Shown here piece after piece: positions 34,911 to 43,821 of a stretch of DNA of 63,889 bases. Below the pieces are notes generated by a model. That model was not told the origin of the DNA. It did not search any database and worked only from the letters and a program-made list of their open reading frames with translations. The translations under genes were made by a program, and so were the position numbers. Source of the DNA: Oscillospiraceae bacterium (lineage in GTDB: Bacteria; Bacillota; Clostridia; Oscillospirales; Ruminococcaceae); NCBI GenBank assembly GCA_017521325.1, contig JAFXCV010000015.1, forward strand, positions 1-63,889, given 5' to 3'. Positions within the stretch are counted from its first letter, which is position 1, and each line of letters begins with the position of its first letter.

Positions 34911-36203
34911 TCACCCCCGTTTTCTCAGTCGTGCGGCAAAGAAGCCGTCACAATTATCATACAGTACAGAAAAGGTTGCATAGCCTTCGTAAAAACCAAA
35001 TTCCGTCAGGGGAACAAGCTCAAAATCAGGATGCGCCTGCAGGAATTTTTCTACGACCGCCCTGTTCTCCGCACGAAGAATCGTGCAGGTGGAATAGACA
35101 AGCGTTCCGCCGGGTTTTATATAGTTTGCAGCATTTTCCAGAATCGCATATTGCAGCTCCGGCAATTTTTCGAATTCCTTCAATTTCTTATACTTGATCT
35201 CGGGTTTTCGGCGGATGACGCCGAATCCGGAACAAGGCACATCACACAAAATTCTGTCCGCCAAGGGCATGTCCGCATCAAATACGGCGGCATCCCCTGT
35301 GCGTGCAGTAATGCAGGAAATCCCCAGACGCTGCGCACCACTGCGAATAAGCTGCGCACGATGCTCGTGGAGATCAAAAGCAAGGACAGTTCCTGTATTC
35401 TCCATTCGCTCTGCAATGGTGAAGGATTTTCCACCCGGTGCGGCGCACAGATCAAGCACGGTATCGCCGGGCTTTGGATCGAGGATTGCACAGCAAAGCT
35501 GGGAGGAGAGATCCTGCACATGAAATCTGCCCTCTGCAAATGCACGGCTCTGCCGCACATCTGCACAGGAAATAGTATAAGCATTGTCAAGGCATTTGAA
35601 AGGGATCGCCTGCAATTCTTTGGTTTCATCCTCCGTCATACTTCCCCTCAGGGAATTGAAACGGATGGTGGACGGGGGTGTTTTCAGCGTGTCGGCAAAG
35701 AAAGCTTCTGCAAATTCCTTGCCATGTTCCTTCACGACAGTACGGATCAGCTCGGCAGGAGCAGAATACTGCACTTCCATTGCCTTCCATTTGTCCTTGG
35801 GAAGCTGTATCTGTTTTTCGTCCCTGAGAAAGCTTCGCAGCACGGCGTTGACAAATCCCGATGCACTTGCCTTTTTAAACTGCTTTGCAAGCAGGACGCT
35901 TTCATTGACAGCGGCACGATCCGGAATTTTTTCACAATAGGCGAGCTGATAGAGTCCGAGATGGAGAATATTCCGAATCACGGAATCCAACTTTTCGGGG
36001 GGCTTTTTACTGTAGCTGCGCAGGATGTGATCGAGCGTCAGACGACGCTCCAGCACACCGTAATAGAGCTGCGAGCATAATTTTTTGTCCATTGGCGAAA
36101 GATCTGAACCTGCAAGATACTTATCGAGCAGGAGATTGGAGTAACTTCCATCCTGCGTCGTTCGTTCCAGAAGCTCAACCGCCAGAAATCTTGCGCTGCC
36201 CAT
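34911..36203 (-). CDS. rsmB: 16S rRNA m5C967 methyltransferase RsmB
   Basis: 430 aa. N-terminal NusB-like RNA-binding domain (about 1-140), then a SAM-dependent methyltransferase with VLDLCAAPGGKSF, the catalytic region CDVPCSGFGVIRRKPEIKY and STCTI. The ATG overlaps the stop of the upstream yugP gene (TGATG), indicating coupled translation. Confidence 0.95.
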   Translation of the reverse strand: MGSARFLAVELLERTTQDGSYSNLLLDKYLAGSDLSPMDKKLCSQLYYGVLERRLTLDHILRSYSKKPPEKLDSVIRNILHLGLYQLAYCEKIPDRAAVNESVLLAKQFKKASASGFVNAVLRSFLRDEKQIQLPKDKWKAMEVQYSAPAELIRTVVKEHGKEFAEAFFADTLKTPPSTIRFNSLRGSMTEDETKELQAIPFKCLDNAYTISCADVRQSRAFAEGRFHVQDLSSQLCCAILDPKPGDTVLDLCAAPGGKSFTIAERMENTGTVLAFDLHEHRAQLIRSGAQRLGISCITARTGDAAVFDADMPLADRILCDVPCSGFGVIRRKPEIKYKKLKEFEKLPELQYAILENAANYIKPGGTLVYSTCTILRAENRAVVEKFLQAHPDFELVPLTEFGFYEGYATFSVLYDNCDGFFAARLRKRG

Positions 36204-36874
36204 CAGTCTCTTGAAATCCTGATCAGGCGGAGCAGCTGCATCAGTGAATGGAGCAGTGCCGCCACATACGTCAGCGCAGCAGCCTTCAGCACCTTATTGG
36301 CACCTGTGACTTCATTGCCTTCAAGGTAGCCCTGTGTTTCAAGAATGTGCATGGCACGGCGGCTTGCGTTGAATTCCACAGGCAGTGTCACAAGCTGAAA
36401 GAATGCAACAACGGCAAAGAGAATAATGCCAAGGCTGATCATACCCCTGCCAAGCACACTGCTGCTGAAAAACAAACCAAGTACAAACAAAAGATACCAT
36501 GCTGTTGAGCAGAAATTGGTAACAGGCACCAGATTGGAGCGCAGTACAAGCGGGCCGTAGCTTTCCGCATGCTGTACTGCATGTCCGCACTCATGTGCGG
36601 CAACGCCAAGCGCTGCAACAGAGGTTTCGTTGTACACACTTTCGGAAAGCCGCACCACATTGGCTCTCGGATCGAAATGATCGCTGAGATTGCCATGCAC
36701 CATTTCTACACCTACATAGGTCAGACCATTGCTGTCAAGAATCCTTCTTGCGACCTCTGCACCCGTCAGACCTCTGGCATTTTTCACCTTATGGTATTTC
36801 GCATAGGTGCTTTGCACATTGATCTGCGCAGCGATGCAGATAATCAAAGGCAGGATCAACAGTAACCAATCCAT
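36203..36874 (-). CDS. YugP-family membrane zinc metallopeptidase (intact motif)
   Basis: 223 aa; hydrophobic N-terminal segment (2-20), a soluble part, then two to three membrane segments. The zinc motif is H94-E95-C96-G97-H98 (AAHECGHAVQHA), followed by the N-x-x-SRRA region in which YugP proteins place their third ligand. Substrate unknown. Upstream copy of a tandem pair; the other copy has lost the Glu. Translationally coupled to rsmB. Confidence 0.9.
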   Translation of the reverse strand: MDWLLLILPLIICIAAQINVQSTYAKYHKVKNARGLTGAEVARRILDSNGLTYVGVEMVHGNLSDHFDPRANVVRLSESVYNETSVAALGVAAHECGHAVQHAESYGPLVLRSNLVPVTNFCSTAWYLLFVLGLFFSSSVLGRGMISLGIILFAVVAFFQLVTLPVEFNASRRAMHILETQGYLEGNEVTGANKVLKAAALTYVAALLHSLMQLLRLIRISRD

Positions 36875-36963
36875 ATCATAAATCCTTTCTCTTGGGAATC
36901 AAGATGATTCGCCGATTCCGTCACCGCACCCTAGCGGGAGTGAAAACGGGTACGGCATTGACT

Positions 36964-37743
36964 CTATCTTCTCCTAATATTTCTGAACAGAATGAACAAG
37001 TTTACCAGTGTAAGAGAAACCTCGGACAGCTCCGTCATTGCAGCCGTTTTCAGTATTTTTCTTACATTCACAAGCTCGGATTGCTCCAATTCTCCCTGCA
37101 CTACAAGGGCTTGCTCTGCACGCTTGCTTGCGTCCAATTCCATTGGAAGAAAAATCAGCTGACAGATAAAGGCAATGGGAAACATAAACAGCATCATAGC
37201 AAAAACGAGATTGCTGAAATCAGGTGGCATACCTTCGGATTCTTCCAGATAAATGACAAAGAGCCAGAGGAAGAAGCCTAAATAAAAGAAGTGATGCCAG
37301 TTTTTGCAGAAAAAATTGAGAACGGGTGCAACATTGGTACGCAAAGCATAGATGAACACATTGTTTGCGTGCTGTATCGCATGACCGCACTGATGTGCGG
37401 CAACGGCAATTGCAGAAAGCGAGGTGCTTTGGCGTACCTGATCGGAAAGCAGGACCACCTGATTGGACGGATCGTAGCGATCGTGGAAGGTATCCTTCGC
37501 AAATTCGTTTACAAGATCATCCAATACCATTCCATCACCTGTATTTTCCTCCACCGACGCAATCGTAACGTGGTAGAGTCCGTTGTAGTCAAGAATCCAT
37601 CTTGCATATTCTTCAGCGGTCAGTCCTGCGAAGTTATCAATTTTGTTGTATTGGTCGTACTTACCATATACTTCGATATGGGAAAAGAAACAGATGAGGA
37701 GCGGTATTCCAAGCAAGATCAACAAAAAGACAAAGAGATCCAT
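36964..37743 (-). CDS. YugP paralogue with HQCGH motif, probably catalytically inactive
   Basis: 259 aa, same membrane layout as its neighbour (N-terminal helix 2-20, later hydrophobic segments near 155-175 and 190-210). The zinc motif reads H117-Q118-C119-G120-H121: the general-base Glu of HExxH is Gln (codon CAG), while both His and the flanking AAH.CGHAIQHA are kept. By analogy with other HExxH proteases, E to Q abolishes hydrolysis but can leave substrate binding. An extra loop (about 66-84, VEENTGDGMVLDDLVNEFA) is absent from the intact copy. Likely arose by tandem duplication. Confidence 0.88.
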   Translation of the reverse strand: MDLFVFLLILLGIPLLICFFSHIEVYGKYDQYNKIDNFAGLTAEEYARWILDYNGLYHVTIASVEENTGDGMVLDDLVNEFAKDTFHDRYDPSNQVVLLSDQVRQSTSLSAIAVAAHQCGHAIQHANNVFIYALRTNVAPVLNFFCKNWHHFFYLGFFLWLFVIYLEESEGMPPDFSNLVFAMMLFMFPIAFICQLIFLPMELDASKRAEQALVVQGELEQSELVNVRKILKTAAMTELSEVSLTLVNLFILFRNIRRR

Positions 37744-37799
37744 ACCGTCCTTCCTTTCACGAGGAACTTCGTGTTCCCAAAAAATTCTTGAAAATCACA

Positions 37800-38738
37800 T
37801 CATTCACCGAATCTCTGTCCTGCGGAAATCTTCTTTCCACGGACAAAATCGGAAGTACTCAGGCGTTTACCGCCCTCTGTCTGGACTTCCGTCAGATAGA
37901 GGGTCGTTCCCTCACCGCACTGCACCAGAAGTGTCTGCGGATCGAGGATGGTACCTGCTGCGGCAGCATCCTTATTTTCACCGATCCTACTGCGGAATGC
38001 CTTGAAGCGTTTTCCCTCAAGTGTGGTAAAGCCGGACAGCGCACAGATGGTACGGTGCAGCTGCGCAGCCGGTTTTGTAAAGTCAAGTGCGGACATATCC
38101 TTGGTGATCATCGCCGCATAGCAGGACAATGCATCATCCTGCACCTCAGGTGTAATTGTTCCATCCTTGATTTCCTGCAGCGCCTTTGTGATCAGCTCTG
38201 CGCCGAGTGCGGAAAGGCGATCGTGAAGCTCGGATGCGGTTTCGGTTTCCCCGATCGGCAGACTCCCCTTGAGCAGCATATCGCCCGTATCGAGTCCCTC
38301 CGCCATCTGCATGATGGTAACACCTGTTTCGGTTTCACCTTCAAGGATGCAGCGCTGAATGGGGGCTGCACCTCTGTATCTCGGAAGAAGGGAGGCATGC
38401 ACATTCACACAGCCATATTTCGGAAGTTCTAAAATACTCTTGGGAAGGATCTGTCCGTAGGCTGCAACAACGATGCAGTCGGGGTTGATCTCCTGCAGGA
38501 TTCGCATGGATTCCTCCGCATCCTCGCCCTTTCGCAGAGAAAGCGGCTGGTACACGGGAATGCCGTATTCCATTGCCTTTTTCTTCACAGGCGTGGGAAC
38601 GAGCTTATATTTTCTGCCGCTTGGCTTATCGGGCTGTGTAAAGACTGCCGCAACCTCCGCACCGCTTTCCACAAGGGCGGAAAGACAAGGGACGGCAAAG
38701 TCGGGAGTTCCCATGAACACAAGCTTCATTGTCTTCAT
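37800..38738 (-). CDS. fmt: Methionyl-tRNA formyltransferase
   Basis: Formylates initiator Met-tRNA. 312 aa. Motifs: MGTPDFAVPCL, catalytic region NVHASLLPRYRGAAPI with Asn and His, and VTIMQMAEGLDTGDML. ATG 38738 chosen because GAGGG is nine bases upstream; it begins 1 nt after the def stop. Works with deformylase encoded next to it. Confidence 0.96.
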   Translation of the reverse strand: MKTMKLVFMGTPDFAVPCLSALVESGAEVAAVFTQPDKPSGRKYKLVPTPVKKKAMEYGIPVYQPLSLRKGEDAEESMRILQEINPDCIVVAAYGQILPKSILELPKYGCVNVHASLLPRYRGAAPIQRCILEGETETGVTIMQMAEGLDTGDMLLKGSLPIGETETASELHDRLSALGAELITKALQEIKDGTITPEVQDDALSCYAAMITKDMSALDFTKPAAQLHRTICALSGFTTLEGKRFKAFRSRIGENKDAAAAGTILDPQTLLVQCGEGTTLYLTEVQTEGGKRLSTSDFVRGKKISAGQRFGE

Positions 38739-38739
38739 A

Positions 38740-39204
38740 TTATTCTTCACCCTCATCCGTTACAAATTCATCGACAAGTTCAAGGAAAAGATGTCCATCG
38801 AGATGGTCGATCTCATGGCAGGCGCAGCGGCATGCAAGTTCTGTCAGAGTAACCTCATAAAATTCGCCGTTTCTGTCCTGCGCACGCACCTTGCATTTGT
38901 TCGGACGAACAACATAACCCCACTCATCAGGGCAGGAAAGGCAGCCCTCAATATCACGCTGCTTTCCGCTTTTTTTGAGGATCACAGGGTTGATAAATTC
39001 CAGAATCTCCTCGCCCGTATCCACAAGCGCCACTCGTCTGCGGATGCCGACCTGCGGTGCGGCAAGTCCGAGTCCCTGCGCTTTTTCGAGTGTCTCGTGC
39101 ATATCATCAAGCAGCTGTGCAAGCTTTTCGTCAAAGACTTCCACGGGCTTGCAGACCACATGCAGGATATTATCTTCCTTTGTTACGATTCTTCTGATTG
39201 CCAT
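38740..39204 (-). CDS. def: Peptide deformylase
   Basis: Removes the formyl group from nascent proteins. 154 aa. Motif 1 GLGLAAPQVG, motif 2 EGCLSCP with the metal-binding Cys, motif 3 HEIDHLDG with the two His and catalytic Glu. Motif 3 is preceded by CRCAC, giving extra cysteines near the metal site. GGAGGAG precedes the ATG. Confidence 0.96.
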   Translation of the reverse strand: MAIRRIVTKEDNILHVVCKPVEVFDEKLAQLLDDMHETLEKAQGLGLAAPQVGIRRRVALVDTGEEILEFINPVILKKSGKQRDIEGCLSCPDEWGYVVRPNKCKVRAQDRNGEFYEVTLTELACRCACHEIDHLDGHLFLELVDEFVTDEGEE

Positions 39205-39219
39205 AGTACTCCTCCAAAA

Positions 39220-41682
39220 TTATATGCCGATACTGCCGTTCATATCCGCATAGATATGTACCCTTGCTGTTTCTCTGACACTTCCGGCATTTTTCAGCAC
39301 ATCCCGCATGAAGTTGCGGAACTGCTGGGTATTTTTACATTTGATAATGATCCGATAACGGTATTTTCCGTTGATTTTCCCATAGGTACAGGGCACGGGG
39401 CCGAGTACACGCAGAGGAAATGATTCCTTTTGCACTGTAAGCTCTTCCTTCATGCAGGCAACGAATTTTTCTGCACCTGTCTGCACCTCTGCTTCCGATT
39501 CGCCTGTAACGCCGATAACGCAGACATCACAGAACGGCGGAAACAGCAATTGCTTGCGGATGGCAAGCTCCTCACGGACAAAACCGTGATAATCCTGCTG
39601 TGCCGCAAGGCGCAGCACATAATGGTCGGGAAGGAAGGTCTGCAGAATGGCTCTGCCGGGCTTGCCACCCCTGCCGCCACGTCCGACAACCTGTGTAATC
39701 AGGGCGAAGGTACGCTCATAGCTGCGGAAATCCCCCGAAAAGAGTGCCTTATCCACGGACATCACGCCCACAAGCGTGACATTCGGGAAATCCAGTCCCT
39801 TGCCGATCATCTGTGTACCGAGCATGATGTCATATTCTCCGTTTTTGAATGCCTCGAAGCTTTTCTCGTAGGCAAAACGGGAAGTCGTGGTATCCGCATC
39901 CATACGCAGGATTCTTGCCTGTGGAAATCTTGCTGCAAGCTCATCCTCAAGACGCTGTGTGCCGAAGCCCATTTTTCGCAGATGCTCGCCATGGCAGGTC
40001 GGGCACTGCTCCGGCATACGCTGAATGGAGCCGCAGTAATGGCAATGCAGATTGCCGTCGGATTTATGGTAGGTCATGGGAACCGAGCAATTCTTGCAAT
40101 ACACCGGCTGGTTGCAGGTGCAGCAGCTGATGATGGTATGATAGCCTCTGCGGTTGAGCAGGAGGATGCTCTGTTCACCACGTTTCAGATTTTCTTCAAG
40201 CGCCTGTGTGAGGATGGTACTGAATTCTGTATCATTCCCCTGCATGCGCTCCTCATTCATGTCTGCCACCTCCACGGACGGAAGCGGCGCATCGCCGTAA
40301 CGCTGCGTCATTTCGAGAAGATGATAGACATCCTTCTGTGCAAAATAGTAGCTCTCCAGCGTCGGAGTCGCCGATGCCGGAAGCAGCACTGCGCCATGTA
40401 TACGGCAGCGGTATCTTGCCACCTGAATGGTATCGAATCTCGGTGCTGCATCGGATTTGTAGGAGCGTTCGCCCTCCTCATCCATGATGATCAGCCCGAT
40501 ATTCTGCAAGGGGGCAAACACCGCCGATCTTGTACCGATGACAAGATCCGCACGTCCGCTGCGGACACGCTCATAGGAACGTTTGCGTTCGCCGAGGGAC
40601 AGACTGCTGTGCATGACGGCGATCCTGTCGCCGAAGCGTGCCGAAAAGCGTTTGACGGTCTGTGGTGTTAGCCCGATCTCCGGCAGGAGCATCAGGACGG
40701 TTTTTCCGAGGGAAAGCGTTCTTGCAATCAACGCTTCAAACACGGAGGTTTTACCGCTTCCTGTAACGCCATGCAGAAGAAAGCACTGGGGCTCTTGGGT
40801 TTCCAGATGGGGAGCCACCTGATCAAACACCGCCTGCTGCTGCTCGGAAAGCTTGATTTCCTGCGGAGAATGCTGTACGGAGCATGGGATATCCTCATCC
40901 TCTGCCGGAACATCATAACGTATCACTGCACCATTCTTTTCCAGTCGCTGCACAACTGCTGCGGTCACACCGCAAAGGTAGCAGACTTCTTTTTCCTCAA
41001 GGCTGCCGTATTCCTGCAGGGCATTGACGACCTGCTGCTGCTTGACGGTAAACGAGCAGCACAGATTTCCCTCCGTAAAACGCTCGGAGAGCCGTACCAT
41101 GCGGACGGTCTTCCCCTTCATCCGTTCTCCGGCATCCGCTGCCATGCGGATAATTCCGGCGGCAGTAAGGGAATCGACGATTCGTTTTTTTTGCGGAGAT
41201 TCCTGCACATCCAGCAGCATATCCAGTTCCTTGCGATTTCTGGCTCTGTACAGGTACTGCAGGAACTGCTGCTCCTCCTGTGAAAGCCCATCCGTATCTG
41301 CATTTTGCACAAGCTCATAGCGTTCCTGTACACGCAGCTGCAGTGCAGCCGGAAGCATCGCACGGATGGCGTCGTAATACGAACAGAAGGTGTTTTCCTT
41401 GAGCCAGTGCATCAGAAGCAGCTGTTCTTCATTGAGAATGGGGGCAGTGTCTGCAATAGAAAGAATTTTTTTGAGTCCTTTGCAGTCCTCGCCGTCCGTT
41501 TCGGAAACGGACAGGACAATGCCGACTCGTTTCTGATTTCCTCTGCCAAACGGCACAACCACACGGCAGCCCTCCAGATGCTGTCGATACAGTTCGGAGG
41601 GCAGCAGATAATGGAATGCCTTATCAAATGCATAGGCTGCGGATTCCACCGCAACCGCTGCAACGTATTGTTGGAATTTCAC
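39220..41682 (-). CDS. priA: Primosomal protein N' (replication restart helicase)
   Basis: 820 aa DNA helicase that reloads the replisome at stalled forks. N-terminal 3' DNA-binding domain, helicase core with Walker A HGVTGSGKTS, Walker B region IIMDEEGERSYKS, motif III ASATPTLES, and the Cys-rich zinc region (CCTC, CKNC, CHYC, CPTC). The usual DEEH box is DEEG here, and the PRYHARD segment that follows in most PriA is PRFDTIQ. Starts with GTG 2 nt after the rpoZ stop, without a strong ribosome site of its own, so translation depends on rpoZ. Confidence 0.94.
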   Translation of the reverse strand: MKFQQYVAAVAVESAAYAFDKAFHYLLPSELYRQHLEGCRVVVPFGRGNQKRVGIVLSVSETDGEDCKGLKKILSIADTAPILNEEQLLLMHWLKENTFCSYYDAIRAMLPAALQLRVQERYELVQNADTDGLSQEEQQFLQYLYRARNRKELDMLLDVQESPQKKRIVDSLTAAGIIRMAADAGERMKGKTVRMVRLSERFTEGNLCCSFTVKQQQVVNALQEYGSLEEKEVCYLCGVTAAVVQRLEKNGAVIRYDVPAEDEDIPCSVQHSPQEIKLSEQQQAVFDQVAPHLETQEPQCFLLHGVTGSGKTSVFEALIARTLSLGKTVLMLLPEIGLTPQTVKRFSARFGDRIAVMHSSLSLGERKRSYERVRSGRADLVIGTRSAVFAPLQNIGLIIMDEEGERSYKSDAAPRFDTIQVARYRCRIHGAVLLPASATPTLESYYFAQKDVYHLLEMTQRYGDAPLPSVEVADMNEERMQGNDTEFSTILTQALEENLKRGEQSILLLNRRGYHTIISCCTCNQPVYCKNCSVPMTYHKSDGNLHCHYCGSIQRMPEQCPTCHGEHLRKMGFGTQRLEDELAARFPQARILRMDADTTTSRFAYEKSFEAFKNGEYDIMLGTQMIGKGLDFPNVTLVGVMSVDKALFSGDFRSYERTFALITQVVGRGGRGGKPGRAILQTFLPDHYVLRLAAQQDYHGFVREELAIRKQLLFPPFCDVCVIGVTGESEAEVQTGAEKFVACMKEELTVQKESFPLRVLGPVPCTYGKINGKYRYRIIIKCKNTQQFRNFMRDVLKNAGSVRETARVHIYADMNGSIGI

Positions 41683-41684
41683 GC

Positions 41685-41903
41685 TTACAGCTGGACGTTC
41701 TTGTCCTCAGCGTCGGCTTCAACGATCTTGTATTCGCCTCTTGCAAATTCGTCAACGGCGGTCTTTACAGGCTTTTCTTCCAATGTCTGGCCATTCTCGT
41801 AAAGCTCGTTTGCAATTTCTCTTGCTCTCTTTGCCACACCAATCACGAGGGAATAGCAGCTTTCGTTCTTGGTGATCATCTGTGTCATTGCGGGTCTAAG
41901 CAT
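41685..41903 (-). CDS. rpoZ: RNA polymerase omega subunit
   Basis: 72 aa. Omega signature: NESCYSLVIGVAKRAREIA and the conserved KPVKTAVDEFARGEYKI. Promotes assembly of RNA polymerase and is part of the ppGpp response in some bacteria. AAGGAGAGG upstream. In the conserved chain gmk-rpoZ-priA. Confidence 0.93.
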   Translation of the reverse strand: MLRPAMTQMITKNESCYSLVIGVAKRAREIANELYENGQTLEEKPVKTAVDEFARGEYKIVEADAEDKNVQL

Positions 41904-41951
41904 ATTTAAGCACCTCTCCTTAAATTATCGTATATATTCTTAAGCAGGTCA

Positions 41952-42524
41952 TTAATCTTTTCTGACCTTGCATTCCTCTGCACGAACGACGGCTCTGAAA
42001 TCAGCAATTGCATCTTCCAGATTGTCGTTTACAATATTATATTGATATTGAGCAGCAATCGGAATTTCAAATTCAGCCTCAGCGACACGCTTTTCAATCA
42101 CTTCGAGGCTTTCGGTTCCACGATTGATCAGGCGTTCACGAAGCGCCTGAACACTCGGCGGTTTAATAAAAATGGATACTGCATCCGGACATTTTTTCAT
42201 GACCTGCAGTGCGCCCTGTACTTCAATTTCAAGGATGACATTCTTTCCCTGCTCCAGTTTTTCTGTAATGGGAGGAAGGGGTGTTCCATAGAAATTATCA
42301 CAGTACTGTGCATATTCAAGCATCTTATCCTCTGCAATCAGCGCTTCAAACTGCTCTTTCGTCAGAAAATGATAGTGCTTTCCATCCACCTCGCCCTCTC
42401 TGGGGGCACGGGTCGTAGCGGATACGGAATAATAATAACCGGGATCCTTCAGGATCTCTGCAAGGATCGTTCCCTTTCCGCATCCGGAGGGTGCAGAAAC
42501 AACAATCAGCATGCCTTTTTTCAT
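41952..42524 (-). CDS. gmk: Guanylate kinase
   Basis: ATP-dependent phosphorylation of GMP to GDP. 190 aa. P-loop SAPSGCGKGT, GMP-binding TTRAPREGEVDGKHYHF, and the C-terminal IVNDNLEDAIADFRAVV. I chose the ATG at 42524 over 42530 because AGAGG then lies seven bases upstream. Confidence 0.97.
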   Translation of the reverse strand: MKKGMLIVVSAPSGCGKGTILAEILKDPGYYYSVSATTRAPREGEVDGKHYHFLTKEQFEALIAEDKMLEYAQYCDNFYGTPLPPITEKLEQGKNVILEIEVQGALQVMKKCPDAVSIFIKPPSVQALRERLINRGTESLEVIEKRVAEAEFEIPIAAQYQYNIVNDNLEDAIADFRAVVRAEECKVRKD

Positions 42525-42539
42525 ATCCATTCCTCTTTC

Positions 42540-43460
42540 TTATTCGATATTCTGGATCTGTTCACGGATCTTTTCGATTTCGGATTTCATCTCCACCACA
42601 ACAGCGGTGATGTTCACATCCTGCACCTTGGAGCCGATGGTGTTGACCTCACGGTTCATCTCCTGCACGAGGAAATCGAGCTTTCTGCCGACACATGCAT
42701 CCTCATTGAGAAGTGCTTCGACCTGTGCAAGGTGGCTTCTCAGGCGGACAGTTTCTTCATCGACTGCTGTCTTCTCCGAGAAAATAGCAGCTTCCGTCAG
42801 AATTCTCTGTTCGTCGATCGCTGTGCTGCCGAGCAATTCGGAAATTCTGGTATACAGACGTTCTCTGTATTTTTCCGTAAGCTTCGGAGCCTCCTGCTCC
42901 ACAACAGAAACGCACTGTGCAAGTGTCTGGAGTCTTGCAAGGACATCGGCACGGAGCTTTTCTCCCTCCACCTCACGCATCTGTACAAATGCAGTCAGCG
43001 CCTTTTCTGCAACGCCAAGAACCGCTGCACGGACTGCATCCTCGTCGTCCTGTGCCTTTTCCACACGGAAGACATCCGGCAGGTGGAGCATGGTGCGCCA
43101 CTTGAATTCCTCACAATCCGTCTGCTTGCCATCATCAAGCAGTGTGTACTGTGAGCTGACGCTCTTATTATATTCTGTCATTGCATCAATATAGCCCTTG
43201 ATAATATCGCTGTTGACACGAATATCCGCTTTTTTGCCCTCCGTGAGCGTAATGGAAACGCCGATTTCCACTTTTCCACGGGAAACTCTTGTCTTGAGGA
43301 GGTTTTTGAGTTCCTCCTCCATGTAGGTATAGGCTCTTCCGATACGGACATTCTGCTCGAGATACCGTGAATTCACCGATTTGATCTCCACGAGAATGTC
43401 ACGATTGTCAATCTGTTCCTGTGCCCGACCATAGCCTGTCATACTTCTCAGCAATTTCAA
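42540..43460 (-). CDS. YicC family endoribonuclease
   Basis: 306 aa; YicC/YloC proteins form ring-shaped RNA-binding nucleases, linked to small RNA decay in other bacteria. N-terminal RSMTGYGRAQ and C-terminal FLVQEMNREVNTIGSKVQD, then EMKSEIEKIREQIQNIE are the family landmarks. Start codon is TTG, five bases after AAGGAG. First gene of the yicC-gmk-rpoZ-priA run; the small remA gene that usually sits between yicC and gmk is missing. Confidence 0.93.
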   Translation of the reverse strand: MKLLRSMTGYGRAQEQIDNRDILVEIKSVNSRYLEQNVRIGRAYTYMEEELKNLLKTRVSRGKVEIGVSITLTEGKKADIRVNSDIIKGYIDAMTEYNKSVSSQYTLLDDGKQTDCEEFKWRTMLHLPDVFRVEKAQDDEDAVRAAVLGVAEKALTAFVQMREVEGEKLRADVLARLQTLAQCVSVVEQEAPKLTEKYRERLYTRISELLGSTAIDEQRILTEAAIFSEKTAVDEETVRLRSHLAQVEALLNEDACVGRKLDFLVQEMNREVNTIGSKVQDVNITAVVVEMKSEIEKIREQIQNIE

Positions 43461-43528
43461 ACCAACTCCTTATCATCTTATTTTTATATAAAATGCTTAT
43501 AAAAGCGCACATATTACCCGATTATAAT

Positions 43529-43557
43529 ATTGTACCATATTTCTTCTGAAAAAGCAA
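43529..43557 (-). promoter_or_regulatory. Promoter of yicC-gmk-rpoZ-priA operon
   Basis: Minus strand: TTGCTT (43552-43557), 17 bp, TACAAT (43529-43534), TGG extended -10. Confidence 0.75.
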
Positions 43558-43619
43558 GTGGATTCGGCATACTTTTTGAGGAATTACCGAATTGTAAACT
43601 TTTGATTTTCAAACAGAAT

Positions 43620-43816
43620 GACAGCCCGTCAATGACGGGCTGTCCGGACTGTAGAAAAGTCCATTTTCTTAGTGAAAGCATGCTTGAAACTGCCCCCACC
43701 CCAACCCCTCCCCAAGGGGAGGGACTATATTGCGTGGGTACTGCGTACCCACACCCGCCAAGAGGCATCACATGATTTTTTCGACAAGCTTTACAGCCCG
43801 TCAGGGACGGGCTGTC
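43620..43816. repeat. Terminator-flanked G-quadruplex element, copy B
   Basis: Hairpins 43620-43644 (GACAGCCCGTC-AAT-GACGGGCTGTC) and 43793-43816 (same stem, loop AGG) enclose a 148-bp element. Left end CGGACTGTAGAAAAGTCC, right end TTTTTTCGACAAGC. Four C-runs at 43693-43713 in the same order as copy A, a CCCTCCCC/GGGGAGGG hairpin, and GTGGGTAC/GTACCCAC. The right hairpin is the terminator of hydE. Fills most of the 361-nt gap between yicC and hydE. Confidence 0.75.
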
Positions 43817-43821
43817 AGTGT

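Noticed and set aside
42525..42539. remA gene between yicC and gmk, as in Bacillus
   Set aside because: Only 15 nt separate the two genes, so remA is absent here.
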